Position numbers and translations under genes: made by a program | Part shown: in pieces, positions 28,716 through 37,360 of the stretch | How positions within the stretch are numbered: position 1 is the stretch's first letter | Layout: every line of letters starts with the position of its first letter | Assembly: GCA_020634855.1 (NCBI GenBank) | Contig: JACKAU010000015.1 | Location: forward strand, 1 to 64,000 | Origin: Anaerolineales bacterium | GTDB lineage: Bacteria > Chloroflexota > Anaerolineae > 4572-78 > J111 | Length of the DNA stretch: 64,000 nt | Direction of reading: 5' to 3' | Notes under the pieces: model-generated | What the model was told of the DNA's origin: nothing | Databases searched by the model: none | What the model saw: only the letters and a program-made list of their open reading frames with translations

Positions 28716-29516
28716 CTAATCGTCCTGATCGGTCAGGTTCGTCACCACGTCCGACGCGCTGCTGCCGTTAGTGCTGCCGTTGGTCGAGTCGTCGGTCGGA
28801 GCAGCGTCATTCGTCTCCGTTTTTCTGCCGCGCCGATACTCGACCACTTTGTAGCCCCACCGTTGCAGATCGCGCGAAACCTTGAGCCGGTAATCATAGC
28901 CGACAATCACCCCGGCGGCCAACTGCAAATATTGGGCCAGCTCTTTCGTCAGCGCCTTGCTGGTGTTGACGTGGGCCTGGCGTTGGTATTGCCCGTCATC
29001 CCGCGTATAGACAGCCGCCCGATAGGTTTGAAAATTGTCGATGACCTCGGCCAGGGCGGGAATAGTAAAACGCTCTTCCTCAGGGCGGCTTTCTTCTTTG
29101 GCGATGTATCTTTTCATGACTGCCAGCCGCTCTTTTTGATTGCGCGGCGTTCGGATATTGGCCGTTTCCTTTTTGGTGGTAAAGCCCCACTCTTGGGCTT
29201 TAGCCGGCTGATCGGGAAAAGCAGCATCAATCGTCTTGAGCATCGATGCGACCAGTTCCTTAGATCGCTGCTCTAGCTTTGTCACCTTATCAGAGGCTAC
29301 CGCTCGCTGGGCTTCACCTTCGGCGATGTTGTTTTCACATTCGAGGATTTGTTGCAGCAGGTCTTGAATAATAGGGGTGAACAGATTCTGCTTTTTCACC
29401 GGTCGGGTCTGTTCATAGGCCAAATATTTTTGGCCCAGGTCGATGACATGGGGGCGTTTCTGAGAGTCGGGGAAATAAACGCGAATGTCATTTTGATTAG
29501 CAAGATGAATTTTCAT
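28716..29516 (-). CDS. Unknown 266-aa protein, copy B of a duplicated unit
   Basis: Paralogue of the product at 573-1361, about four-fifths identical by eye and of the same length except for an extra DSTNGSTNGSS repeat in the tail. The blocks IAEGEAQRAVASD, SMLKTIDAAFP, TPRNQKERLAVM and KELAQYLQLAAGVIVGYDYR are conserved, the last nearly perfectly. No signal peptide, membrane segment or known catalytic motif is visible. Codon-level divergence with a conserved frame implies selection on the protein. It carries the same leader, hairpin core and tandem array upstream as copy A. It points the opposite way, 27 kb apart. Confidence 0.8.
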   Translation of the reverse strand: MKIHLANQNDIRVYFPDSQKRPHVIDLGQKYLAYEQTRPVKKQNLFTPIIQDLLQQILECENNIAEGEAQRAVASDKVTKLEQRSKELVASMLKTIDAAFPDQPAKAQEWGFTTKKETANIRTPRNQKERLAVMKRYIAKEESRPEEERFTIPALAEVIDNFQTYRAAVYTRDDGQYQRQAHVNTSKALTKELAQYLQLAAGVIVGYDYRLKVSRDLQRWGYKVVEYRRGRKTETNDAAPTDDSTNGSTNGSSASDVVTNLTDQDD

Positions 29517-29650
29517 AATGAGGCAACTCCTAGTAACGTGTGAGTGTAATAGAAATCGAAGTTCATTAAGGTTGTTAACCTCTCCTTAATCCAGTATACC
29601 GATCTTTGATAATATGTCTACCCCAGCCATAAAATTTTGGCGATGGGGCG
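29517..29650 (-). promoter_or_regulatory. Highly conserved 5' leader of unit B
   Basis: Reverse complement matches 438-572 with five differences in 134 nt. It contains the same palindromes (CCCCA..TGGGG around AAAATTTT, and GGTTAAC flanked by TTAAGG/CCTTAA) and the same AGGAG before the ATG. Confidence 0.6.
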
Positions 29651-29852
29651 GGGAGTTTTGCTAACGGACACATTTGTAGCTTGGCCAATACGAAGCCCTC
29701 AAAATTGACGTTAAGCCGATAGACTGCTGCTCGCCGACCAGAGACCGCCGAAAATCCGGCTGGTTGGTTGACATTCAGTGGTCATCGGTCGGTGGTCGGC
29801 CGTCAGGTAGTATCAAGGCTATATGTTATAAATTGGAGCCTTGTGACTCGAC

Positions 29853-29916
29853 CCAAGATGCTGTGGCCCTATTTCTCTATAGGGCGTCGCCCCTCCTCCG
29901 CTCTACGCTGATTAAG
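29853..29916 (-). other. Conserved non-coding core with hairpin, unit B
   Basis: Nearly identical to 150-214 in reverse, including the GCCCTAT..ATAGGGC hairpin. Between this core and the leader (29651-29852) the two units do not match. That intervening part holds CGGTGGTCGG words also seen near 33215 and 34020. Confidence 0.55.
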
Positions 29917-30007
29917 GGTCTCCCGCCGCGCCGAGCCGGCTTTGTCCGCCGGCAGAGACGTGTTTTCAACGAAAAAGGCAAGGTTTCCCCCGTAAACCAC
30001 CCTTCAC

Positions 30008-30180
30008 GACAACTCTGATTTAAGTTTTCCAACGTAAGATGCGCGAATGACAACTCTGATCTAAGTTTTCCAATGTAAGATGCGCGAATGACAACTCTGA
30101 TCTAAGTTTTCCAATGTAAGATGCACGAATGACAACTCTGATCTAAGTTTTCCAACGTAACATGCATCAATGACAACAAA
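30008..30180. repeat. 41-bp tandem repeat array of unit B
   Basis: The word GACAACTCTGAT begins at 30008, 30049, 30090 and 30131, exactly 41 nt apart, and GACAACAAAGAT begins a partial fifth unit at 30172. Units differ by a few bases only. There are no variable spacers, so this is not a CRISPR array. The same period appears at the outer end of unit A. Confidence 0.9.
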
Positions 30181-30555
30181 GATGCCTTGTATTCAGCCGA
30201 CTCACCTTCCCCGGCAAGTCAGGACACCCCAATTTCCCGGCTGCACCGTCCTCGGCCACGCCGGAAACCTCTATTTATCAGCCGCAGCGCCCTCGGCAGC
30301 GCCGGGGGGTGTGTTTATTGAATTGAACGCCTGCGACGGCGTTGGGGGCTTGGATTTATCGAATGCAGGGTCTGTTTTTGCTCGGGATGAGTTATAGCCA
30401 TCTCACATCCCACGTCCTACGGAGGTGATATTTTGTTTGTTGAGTTTGTGACGGTGTTGTCAATGGGGATGATTTGTGTGATAATAGATGTGGAGAATTG
30501 TTAAAACTGAAGAAGTAGACATTGAGTTGATAATTATCTAGTAAAGACGGATAAG
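30181..30555. other. Spacer between unit B and the decayed island
   Basis: A 75-codon frame at 30170-30397 has no ribosome site and begins inside the repeat array, so I do not call it. A good GGAGGTGAT sequence at 30420-30428 is not followed by a usable frame. Possibly remnant sequence. Confidence 0.4.
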
Positions 30556-31967
30556 ATGATAACTGATATAAAAATAGATGGGTTCAAATCATTTCAAAAT
30601 TTTGAAATGACCTTTACACCTTGACGGTCGTGGCCGGAGCCAATGCTTCAGGCAAAAGTAATTTGTTTGATGCATTACAGTTGCTTGCTCACGTTTGGCC
30701 GAAACCGATTTGAAGACCGCCTTCAGTGAACAGCGTGGCAACCCTAGCGAATTATTTACCCAATACGACGAAAATTGGTATGCCTCGGAAATGGGATTTA
30801 CCGTAGAAATGTTGGTTAACCGGAGAGTTAGAGATAATTGGGGTGGGGAAGCTGAGCTGAACAATACCCGTTTACGCTATAGGCTTGTCATTGCCAGAAA
30901 ATCCAGTGATCTAGGCATTGATGATTTGGCTGTTAAGTTTGAGCATTTGGAGAAAATAAAATCCGAAGATGATCAATGGGTTCACCATATTCCGCCCAAA
31001 GAAGCAAAAATATTGTGGCAAACTAAAAGAGCTGGCGGTTCAAAAGTACCCTTTATTCAAACAATAGAGCAAAACGGTATTACCACCATTAAGATTCGGC
31101 AAGATGGCAAGCAAGGGGAAAGGCAACTCTGGCCAATGCCGTCTCCCAAACTGTTTTGGGCAGTATCAATTCAGTCGATTTCCCCATGCCTTTGCCGTCA
31201 AAGAAGAGATGCGGAGTTGGAAGTTTTTACAACTCGACCCCAAGACCTGCGGGAACCAACTCGCCAGGATTTAGGTGTGCGAGATACAATCACCCCCAGC
31301 GGTAAAAATCTGGCAGCAGCTTTATATCGTATTAAACAAGCTGATGAATATAATCTTAAAGAGATCTCGCGCAAACTAAATAGTTTCTTGCCTAATATTA
31401 CCGATGTAGATGTTTATGATGATAAAATGAACCGTCAATTCATCATAAAAGTTAAAGGAGAAGATGGCAAAGAATTTTCTTCGCGAGTTCTTTCTGAGGA
31501 ACATTACGTCTGCTGGCCCTTTGTATTCTGGAATATGATGATAAACATACCAGTTTGCTTTGTTTTGAAGAACCCGAAAATGGTATCCATCCATTCCGTA
31601 TGAAGGCTATGGCCAAACTCCTAAAAGATTTGAGCGTGGATTTTTGGATACTGAGGCGGCGCTTCGCCAGGTCATCGTCAATACTCACTCGCCCGTGTTA
31701 GTTAATGAGTTGATCCAATGGCAAAGCGACAATAATGTCAGTGTCTGGTTATCACGACTTAACTCGCTTATAACCGATATTGATGGCCAAAGAATTAAGA
31801 TAAAGATAACAAAAATGAGTCCGGTACTCAAAGAACACGACAACTATGAACAATTGTCGTTTCGGTTTATTCCTGTTTCTGAGCCGGAACGCAAGTTTAA
31901 CCTTAACGAAGTGGTCAAGTATTTACAGACGGTCGATCCGGAAAACGCACTCAAGGCTATCCAATGA
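30556..31967 (+). pseudogene. Frameshifted AAA family (RecF/OLD-like) ATPase
   Basis: Fragments in different frames add up to one ATPase. They are MITDIKIDGFKSFQNFEM at the start, GANASGKSN (Walker A, 30634-30660 region), a central LRYRLVIARKSSDLGIDD stretch, LLCFEEPENGIHP (Walker B/signature, about 31555-31590) and VIVNTHSPVLVNE (switch histidine, about 31670-31710). I count at least five frame changes, near 30620, 30695, 31160-31240, 31520 and 31640. The intact ancestor would be about 450 aa, similar to AAA15/AAA21 proteins of two-gene defence modules. Its last codons overlap the next gene's ATG (ATGA), so they were an operon. Confidence 0.8.
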
Positions 31968-32626
31968 GCAAACAGGTCATCATCGGGTTTACAACCGAAG
32001 GCCTGACCGACGTTCAATTTTGGAGAGTATAATTCAGCGTACGTTTGAAGATGTGGCGTTTGAGTGTAGCGGGCAGGTAGAAGTTTTGCCTGTGGAATAT
32101 ATTAAAAACCAAGCGGCAATTTTATTGACGTAGTGAAAAATCTGCTCAACAGGCTGAACAGCGAGGTATTATGGTGCTTTGTATTCACGCTGATGCAGAT
32201 GCGGCAACCGATACCCATACGTTTGATCACAAAATTCATCCGGCATTTACTACAGTAAGCGCCATCCAAGGTCAAGAGGTTTGCAAAAACCTGGTAGCAA
32301 TTGTACCTATACAAATGACTGAAGCGTGGATGTTATCGGATAAAGACCTGCTAAAAGCGGAAGTTGGGACAGATAAAAGTAATGTGGAGTTGGGCCTTCA
32401 CCGCTCGCCCGAAGATTATGCTGACCCCAAGCAGGCTATAGAAGCGGCCATTAGAATAGCTCGACAAGGATTAACCCGACGTCATCGTCACGAATTAACT
32501 ATTTCTGAGTTATATTTACCCATAGGACAAAAAATAGCCCTGAACAATTTAGAAAATTTGTCCTCTTATCAAAAGTTCAAAGCAGCGGTGCGAGATGCTT
32601 TTGTGAAATTGAACTACTTGTACTGA
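31964..32626 (+). pseudogene. Frameshifted TOPRIM/DUF4276-like partner of the ATPase
   Basis: Joined over two frame changes (about 32023 and 32115) it would be about 220 aa. It begins MSKQVIIGFTTEGLTDVQF, continues ESIIQRTFEDVAFECSGQ, and ends in a long open part with CIHADADAATDTHTF and IVPIQMTEAWMLSDKDLL. The early acidic EGLTD and later DAD motif suggest a TOPRIM-type nuclease fold. The EAWML segment is reminiscent of DUF4276 proteins. An ATPase with such a partner matches the layout of PARIS-, OLD- or AbiL-like defence pairs. The exact family is uncertain. Confidence 0.65.
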
Positions 32627-32765
32627 ATCAGCCGAAGAAGTTTTGTTACATCAGTGAGACCGGTCGGGTCGAAGAAAAGGCTTACTGGCTTTTTGAATTT
32701 TGTGGCAAGATAGAGTCGTTGTAATTATTTGATACGGTCAATTAGGGCAAATTGGAGCATAGACG

Positions 32766-32932
32766 ATGAAACTTAAAGTGATTGTCCATAAGGCTGAGGA
32801 AGGGGGCACTGGGCTGAAGTCCCCGCTATTCTAGGATGCGCCACCCAAGGCGAAACGTTTGAAGAGTTGCTCGAAAATCTTTACGAAGCCGTTGAAGCTT
32901 GTTTGTCCATAAGTAATGGCCGTGACGGATAA
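32766..32932 (+). pseudogene. Frameshifted HicB-like antitoxin
   Basis: MKLKVIVHKAEEGG continues, after a one-base shift near 32808, as HWAEVPAILGCATQGETFEE and LLENLYEAVEACLSI, the compact HicB fold. A stop would otherwise end it after 22 codons. No HicA toxin is next to it. Confidence 0.7.
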
Positions 32933-32939
32933 ATCCCCT

Positions 32940-33178
32940 ATGGTTCAAATCAATGTAGAAGATATGCAACATGATTTATTGGCGGTGTTGCAACTGGTTG
33001 AAAAGGGGAGACGCTGGTTATCCTGAAAACCGGCAAACCTGTGGCCGAACTCAGACCCATCAGTTCACCCCCAACGAAACTACGACCTTATGGCTTATGT
33101 GCCGGCGAGTTCACTGTGCCTGATGATTTCGACGACCCTTTACCGGAGGAAATCGTTCAAGCATTCGAGGGCAAATGA
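32940..33178 (+). pseudogene. Frameshifted Phd/YefM-type antitoxin
   Basis: MVQINVEDMQHDLLAVLQLV continues after a shift near 33007 as TLVILKTGKPVAELRPI, the conserved core of Phd/YefM antitoxins, and ends DDPLPEEIVQAFEGK. About 78 aa if repaired. No toxin gene (PIN or RelE type) follows. Confidence 0.75.
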
Positions 33179-33209
33179 AATTTTGTCACGTTCCGCACCC
33201 CACGGTTTA

Positions 33210-33288
33210 TCCCTCGGCGGTCGTCCGTCAGCGGTCGGGCGCAGCCGCTTGAGCCAATCCAGGGCAGCAGCGCGTAAGCCAGACAATC
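33210..33288. repeat. Duplicated fragment of the nucleotidyltransferase gene 3' end
   Basis: The stretch with GGGCGCAGCCGCTTGAGCCA and GCAGCAGCGCGTAAGCCA repeats, with one base missing, the sequence at 34015-34090 that forms the 3' end of the nucleotidyltransferase gene on the minus strand. It is a stray partial copy about 800 bp away in the same orientation. Confidence 0.65.
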
Positions 33289-33306
33289 TCAGATGAGTGT
33301 GGGTAC

Positions 33307-33348
33307 AATATAAACCCCTGCGTGGGACGCCACGCAGGGGTTTATATT
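33307..33348. terminator. 19-bp perfect hairpin
   Basis: AATATAAACCCCTGCGTGG pairs perfectly with its complement across a GACG loop and is followed by TTT. This is an unusually long stem. It may be a terminator or a REP-like element. Confidence 0.6.
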
Positions 33349-33439
33349 TTGAGTGCAGTATAAAAAGGGTATCGCATCTTTTCGTGACTGTCAAGGGCAA
33401 TACATTTTTTGTAGGTTGGGTCGAGGTATGAAACACGAC

Positions 33440-33751
33440 CTACAGGGCTACTGCATCATACAAAACCTCGGCCTGAGCCAGTACATCCTGCCGAAAGGCA
33501 GTGCTGAGAAATTGGGGCGTGTTCAAGTCAACCGGCCGGTTCAACAACTCCGATAACTCCTGCTGCATCCCAAAAAAGCCAGTCCGGGGGTATGGTCAGG
33601 GTCAAATTCAACCAATATGTCCAGATCGCTGGTGGGTGAAAAGTCGGAACGCAGGGCAGAGCCAAACAGCGATAGCTTTGCGAATGTGATAGCGCCGGCA
33701 GAAATCAGCCAATGCTTGCCGGGGTAATTGGTCAATCAATGTTGGGGACAT
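33440..33751 (-). pseudogene. Frameshifted MNT-type nucleotidyltransferase
   Basis: Repaired, it reads MSPTLIDQLPRQALADFCRR, then LSLFGSALRSDFSPTSDLDI with the GS..R.DF..SD.D active-site signature, then ELSELLNRPVDLNTPQFLS to the end. Two one-base shifts (about 33683 and 33578) break it. Such MntA-like proteins pair with HEPN toxins; none is found here. Confidence 0.75.
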
Positions 33752-33845
33752 CTTATCATCCTGGCCGTAAGTATAAATATTATACCATCAAAAGATAAGA
33801 ATCGGGGTTAGGGAATGGATGGGGTAGACCGAATTTCGATAAAAT

Positions 33846-33882
33846 ATAAATACCTCACGCGGAGATCACGCAAGGTATTTAT
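33846..33882. repeat. Palindrome with ATAAATACCT/AGGTATTTAT arms
   Basis: The ten-base arms pair perfectly, and the inner CGCGGAGATCACGCA part is weakly paired. It is similar in design to the 33307 hairpin, lies between the MNT pseudogene and the nucleotidyltransferase gene, and may terminate the minus-strand operon. Confidence 0.5.
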
Positions 33883-33939
33883 AGAACATGGTACCAACAA
33901 AATTCGATATTAAAATGGTACCGTATCTCTTTACTGCTG

Positions 33940-35175
33940 TCAAGTCAAAAACGTTTTTTGAATGTCAAACATTACAGCCGCGTAGGTTGGGTCAACCCGA
34001 CCTACGGTTTGGCGGTCGGTGGTCGTCCGTCGGTGGTCGGGCGCAGCCGCTTGAGCCAATCCAGGGGCAGCAGCGCGTAAGCCAGCCACGGGACGCCTCG
34101 ATTGGGCCAGCCGGGGATGATCGAGGGCCAGTTCTTCGACGGCCGGGAGCAGGGCAAAGCGCAGCGCCTGGCCGATTTCGCCGGGGCGGCCTTCGCTGAA
34201 TTTGAGGGCCTTGGTCAGATACAGCCCCGGCGGATTGGGGTTGAGGTGGGAGGTGTTGACCAGGTCCAGACCATCGACCCACTGCCGGAACCCGGCCGAG
34301 ACGCGCTCGCGTTGGGCGACGGCCCAGGCGTCGGCTTCGGCGTTGGGAAAATAGCGCTGCCAGAGGGCCAGGCTGGGATACACAAAACGGGCGTCCACGC
34401 TATCGAGCAGACACTCCGGCCGGCTTAAATGCGGCGACAGCTTGACCAGATCGACCAGTTGAATGAGACGGGCTTTCCCCTGCCAGGCGTGATAGGTGTG
34501 ATGTACCAGTAGGTGCAGCCACAGCGCCTCTGGCCGGGGGATGATGGCCCGTTCTCCTAATAATGTCCCCTCATCAGAATGATCCCACATGATTTCAGTC
34601 AAATCGATTGACGGCCCCCCGAACGACTCGCGGCAGTAGCGGTGAACCTCCACTTTGCGCGGGTTGTCGGGATGTTCGGCCTCGAAGGTGACGGCCTGGC
34701 GGTTGTCCGGCTTGACAAACTCGGTGTGCTTCCAGTGGGCGACTTCCTGGTGGTAGCCAAGCTGCGCCAACAACTGGCCCACCTGGGCAAAGTCCTGCGG
34801 CCGGACCAGCAGGTCCAGATCGGCCATTGGGCGCAGCGAGGCGTCTTCATAATATCGGGCCGCCAGCACCGATCCTTTGAGCGGCATCGCCGGCAGACCG
34901 TGCCGGGCCAGCAGCGCCAGAATAGCGGCCAGTTCCGCCTGCATTTTGGCGACGCGCTGCGCGTTGAGATCGGCTTGCTCGGCCAGCCAATTTTTGATCT
35001 CCGCATCGAGCCAGTCTGAAGAGTTTAAAATGACGTGAAGCGCGGGAGCGATGCCGTGGACGCGGCTAATCAATTTGAAGCGCGACCATGTGTCGGCCGA
35101 CCAGTGGGGATCGTCGGCGGCGGACTGAGCGAGCCAAAGTGCTAATGTATTGCAGAGATCAGATAGAGTAGTCAT
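33940..35175 (-). CDS. NTP_transf_5-type nucleotidyltransferase family protein
   Basis: 411 aa. LPAMPLKGSVLAARYYEDAS and LRPMADLDLLVRPQD (about 95-130) are the signature of this nucleotidyltransferase family, and a conserved EVHRYCRE/LWLHLLVHHTYH part follows. Members occur in RiPP, lasso-peptide and polysaccharide clusters beside HprK-like kinases, as here. The start is 3 nt after the stop of the upstream glycosyltransferase gene. The last 60 residues (Ala/Arg-rich, ending FDIQKTFLT) look out of register. An alternative frame reads LAYALLPLDWLKRLRP and stops, so a late frameshift is likely. It is the last gene of the operon. Confidence 0.8.
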   Translation of the reverse strand: MTTLSDLCNTLALWLAQSAADDPHWSADTWSRFKLISRVHGIAPALHVILNSSDWLDAEIKNWLAEQADLNAQRVAKMQAELAAILALLARHGLPAMPLKGSVLAARYYEDASLRPMADLDLLVRPQDFAQVGQLLAQLGYHQEVAHWKHTEFVKPDNRQAVTFEAEHPDNPRKVEVHRYCRESFGGPSIDLTEIMWDHSDEGTLLGERAIIPRPEALWLHLLVHHTYHAWQGKARLIQLVDLVKLSPHLSRPECLLDSVDARFVYPSLALWQRYFPNAEADAWAVAQRERVSAGFRQWVDGLDLVNTSHLNPNPPGLYLTKALKFSEGRPGEIGQALRFALLPAVEELALDHPRLAQSRRPVAGLRAAAPGLAQAAAPDHRRTTTDRQTVGRVDPTYAAVMFDIQKTFLT

Positions 35176-35178
35176 GAC

Positions 35179-37272
35179 TTAACTTCCGGCGCTGAGGCTG
35201 ATCTCGCCCAGGCGAATGGCGTTGTCCGGCACGGGATGGCCGTCTTGGCTGACCGGGAGCCGTTCGCCGGTTTGGCCGTTGTACATGCCGACCAGGATTT
35301 GGTACGAGCCGGGCGGTGCGTTGGGATCGATGGGGATGTCGTAGCGGTCGGCCAGGCGTTCACCGGGCTGCCAGCGGGTGGTCGGCCACAGGTTGTTGAT
35401 CGGCTGGTGGTCGAGTTGGCCGTGCAGTTGGAAATCGGGGCCGAGAAGTTGGGTGAAGACGGTGTAGTCAGCGTCGAGGGGGGCGGTTGTGGTCCAGTGG
35501 AGGGTCAGGTGCAGCAAATCGCCGGGGTGGTGGTCGGCGCGGTCGAGATCGTAGCCGACCAGTTGGATCGAGTCGCCCAACCGGACATCGACCGGCTGCT
35601 GCGGCGGGCGGCTGTCGAGCAGCCGGAAGACGCACCAATCGCAGGGCATGGCCCGGTAGGCGTAGGTCAGCGCCCAGCCGTCAGGGATGGCCGGGATATC
35701 GACGCGCGCGCCGTCGGATGGAAAGACATCTTTGTAAATCGAGCGATGGCGGGCGACCATATCACTGTCGACGATAACGAAGTCGATGTTTCGACTGACG
35801 AGGTTGGTCGTGAGGTCGTCCAGGTTGTCGGCGTCGGGTGGGTAGAGGTTGACATCGAGCCGGTCAGAGTAGGCCCAGGTGGGCAGAGAGTTGCCCGACG
35901 GCCCCCAGGCCACGGTTTCGCTGCCCGGCGACTGCTGGGCCAGCCATTCGAGGGGCGTGGCGGCGTCGCTGTTGAACTGGCGATCTTGGGCGAAGACGTC
36001 TTGGGTTAGCAGCGCCTGGGTCGCATCGAGATTGGTGTAAATGGCCCAGCGGAGTTGCAGCCCCAGCACGATGACGCCGAGCAAAATCACCAGCCGTTTC
36101 GGCCAAACGCCGAGGGCCATCACCTGCTGCCCGGCCTGGCTAACAACGTGGGCCAGCAGGATAAAAATCAAGGGGACGACCGGCAGCATGAAACGCTGGC
36201 CCAGCGCTACAATCGGCACGTACCAGGCGAAAAGCAGGAAGAACAGCGTCGTCACTAGCAGGGTGAGCAGCACTGCGCCGCTGTGGTGGCGGAGATAGCG
36301 GCGGCTGAACGGCCACAGCAGAAACGGCAGCAGCAGCAGCCCGACCAGCACATAGCTGCTCAGCGGCGACAGCAAAAAGCGATCAACCATGAGGGTACGG
36401 GTCGGCCATAGGGTTTTGACCAGGATGTTGCGCATAGCCTGCATCCCACTCCACTGGCGGTCGATGATCTCCTGGGGCGTGTGGGTCTGAACGTAGGTCA
36501 GGGCCGTGGGCAGGTTATCGAGATCGTCGGGGTGCCACTCGCGCCAACCGTCCATCCACATTTGGTGGGTGATAGCGTAGTTGAAGGTCGGGCTGCCGTA
36601 GTTGATTGTGTTGTAAATCCAGAGGGGGCTGACGATGACCACGTAGCTGGCCAAGAACAGCCACAGGCTTTTACTGCGGAAAATCTGAAAGCGATAGAAT
36701 AGGAAGGCCAGCGCCAGGAATGAGAAGACCAGCAGTTGCGCGCTGCCCTTGGCCAGATAGGCCAGACCGGCCAGCGCCCCGGCCAGCGCCCAGTAGCGGG
36801 CCTGATCTTTATCGTCCAGCGCTTTTAGCATGGCAAACCAGGCCAAGACAAAAGTCAGCACCAGCAGCGACTCGGTCAGGGCGGTGGCGCTGTGGACGAT
36901 GAATTCGACGTTGATGCTCAACAGGTAGGCGGCGACCAGGCCGGTAAACGCATCGAACCGGCGGCGGCCCAGCTCGAAGACGGCCACAATCGCCAGCAGG
37001 CCAAAGGTCATGCTCAGCAGTTTGGCATAGGTAAAGTAAGCCCAATCGCGGTGCGCGACTACGGCCAGAAAAACCGCATAGAGCGGGTTGCGGGTGCCGT
37101 CGGTCAAAACGCCATGTTCCAGCATATCCAGCCCCAACTGAAGAAACGCCAGTTGGTCGCCTTCACTGGCGTTGGAGTTGGTCAGCATCCGCCCGTAGGT
37201 TTGGGTGACAAATCGACCTAAAATAAAGAGGAGAACCAGCAGGATGAGCCAGTTCTCAAGTTTCTTCCACAT
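35179..37272 (-). CDS. GT39-like membrane glycosyltransferase, second of two
   Basis: 697 aa from ATG; a TTG four codons upstream is possible. About eleven hydrophobic helices lie in residues 8-420. The first extracytoplasmic loop holds the acidic pair SEGDQLAFLQLGL, where lipid-linked-sugar transferases have their catalytic Asp/Glu. The last 270 residues form a soluble beta-rich domain with RLGDSIQLVGYDLDRADHHP and GSYQILVGMYNGQTGERLP. That C-terminal module is also on the GT39 gene at 39862. It probably moves a sugar from a polyprenyl carrier onto an acceptor outside the membrane. Confidence 0.8.
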   Translation of the reverse strand: MWKKLENWLILLVLLFILGRFVTQTYGRMLTNSNASEGDQLAFLQLGLDMLEHGVLTDGTRNPLYAVFLAVVAHRDWAYFTYAKLLSMTFGLLAIVAVFELGRRRFDAFTGLVAAYLLSINVEFIVHSATALTESLLVLTFVLAWFAMLKALDDKDQARYWALAGALAGLAYLAKGSAQLLVFSFLALAFLFYRFQIFRSKSLWLFLASYVVIVSPLWIYNTINYGSPTFNYAITHQMWMDGWREWHPDDLDNLPTALTYVQTHTPQEIIDRQWSGMQAMRNILVKTLWPTRTLMVDRFLLSPLSSYVLVGLLLLPFLLWPFSRRYLRHHSGAVLLTLLVTTLFFLLFAWYVPIVALGQRFMLPVVPLIFILLAHVVSQAGQQVMALGVWPKRLVILLGVIVLGLQLRWAIYTNLDATQALLTQDVFAQDRQFNSDAATPLEWLAQQSPGSETVAWGPSGNSLPTWAYSDRLDVNLYPPDADNLDDLTTNLVSRNIDFVIVDSDMVARHRSIYKDVFPSDGARVDIPAIPDGWALTYAYRAMPCDWCVFRLLDSRPPQQPVDVRLGDSIQLVGYDLDRADHHPGDLLHLTLHWTTTAPLDADYTVFTQLLGPDFQLHGQLDHQPINNLWPTTRWQPGERLADRYDIPIDPNAPPGSYQILVGMYNGQTGERLPVSQDGHPVPDNAIRLGEISLSAGS

Positions 37273-37294
37273 CGGCAAAACCAAACATAAATTA

Positions 37295-37360
37295 TGAATT
37301 ATGAGGGATGAATTATGAAAGTTTTTACCTCATAATTCATAATTCATCCCTCATAATTCA
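37295..37360. repeat. 24-bp perfect inverted repeat of ATAATTCAT words
   Basis: Arms 37295-37318 and 37337-37360 are exact complements built from GAATTATGA and GGGATGAATTATGA. It fills the gap between the HprK-like gene and the glycosyltransferase gene and overlaps the former's stop codon. Confidence 0.75.

Noticed and set aside
29764..30018. 84-codon open frame opposite unit B
   Set aside because: It crosses the hairpin core and has no counterpart in unit A.
30008..30180. Possible CRISPR array
   Set aside because: Units of 41 nt are directly adjacent and nearly identical along their whole length; there are no variable spacers and no cas genes.
28716..30180. Retron or reverse-transcriptase unit
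   Set aside because: The hairpin RNA-like core beside a gene suggested it, but the 266-aa protein has no reverse transcriptase motif such as YADD.
30170..30397. 75-codon open frame after the repeat array
   Set aside because: It begins inside the repeat, has no ribosome site, and its product has no recognisable feature.
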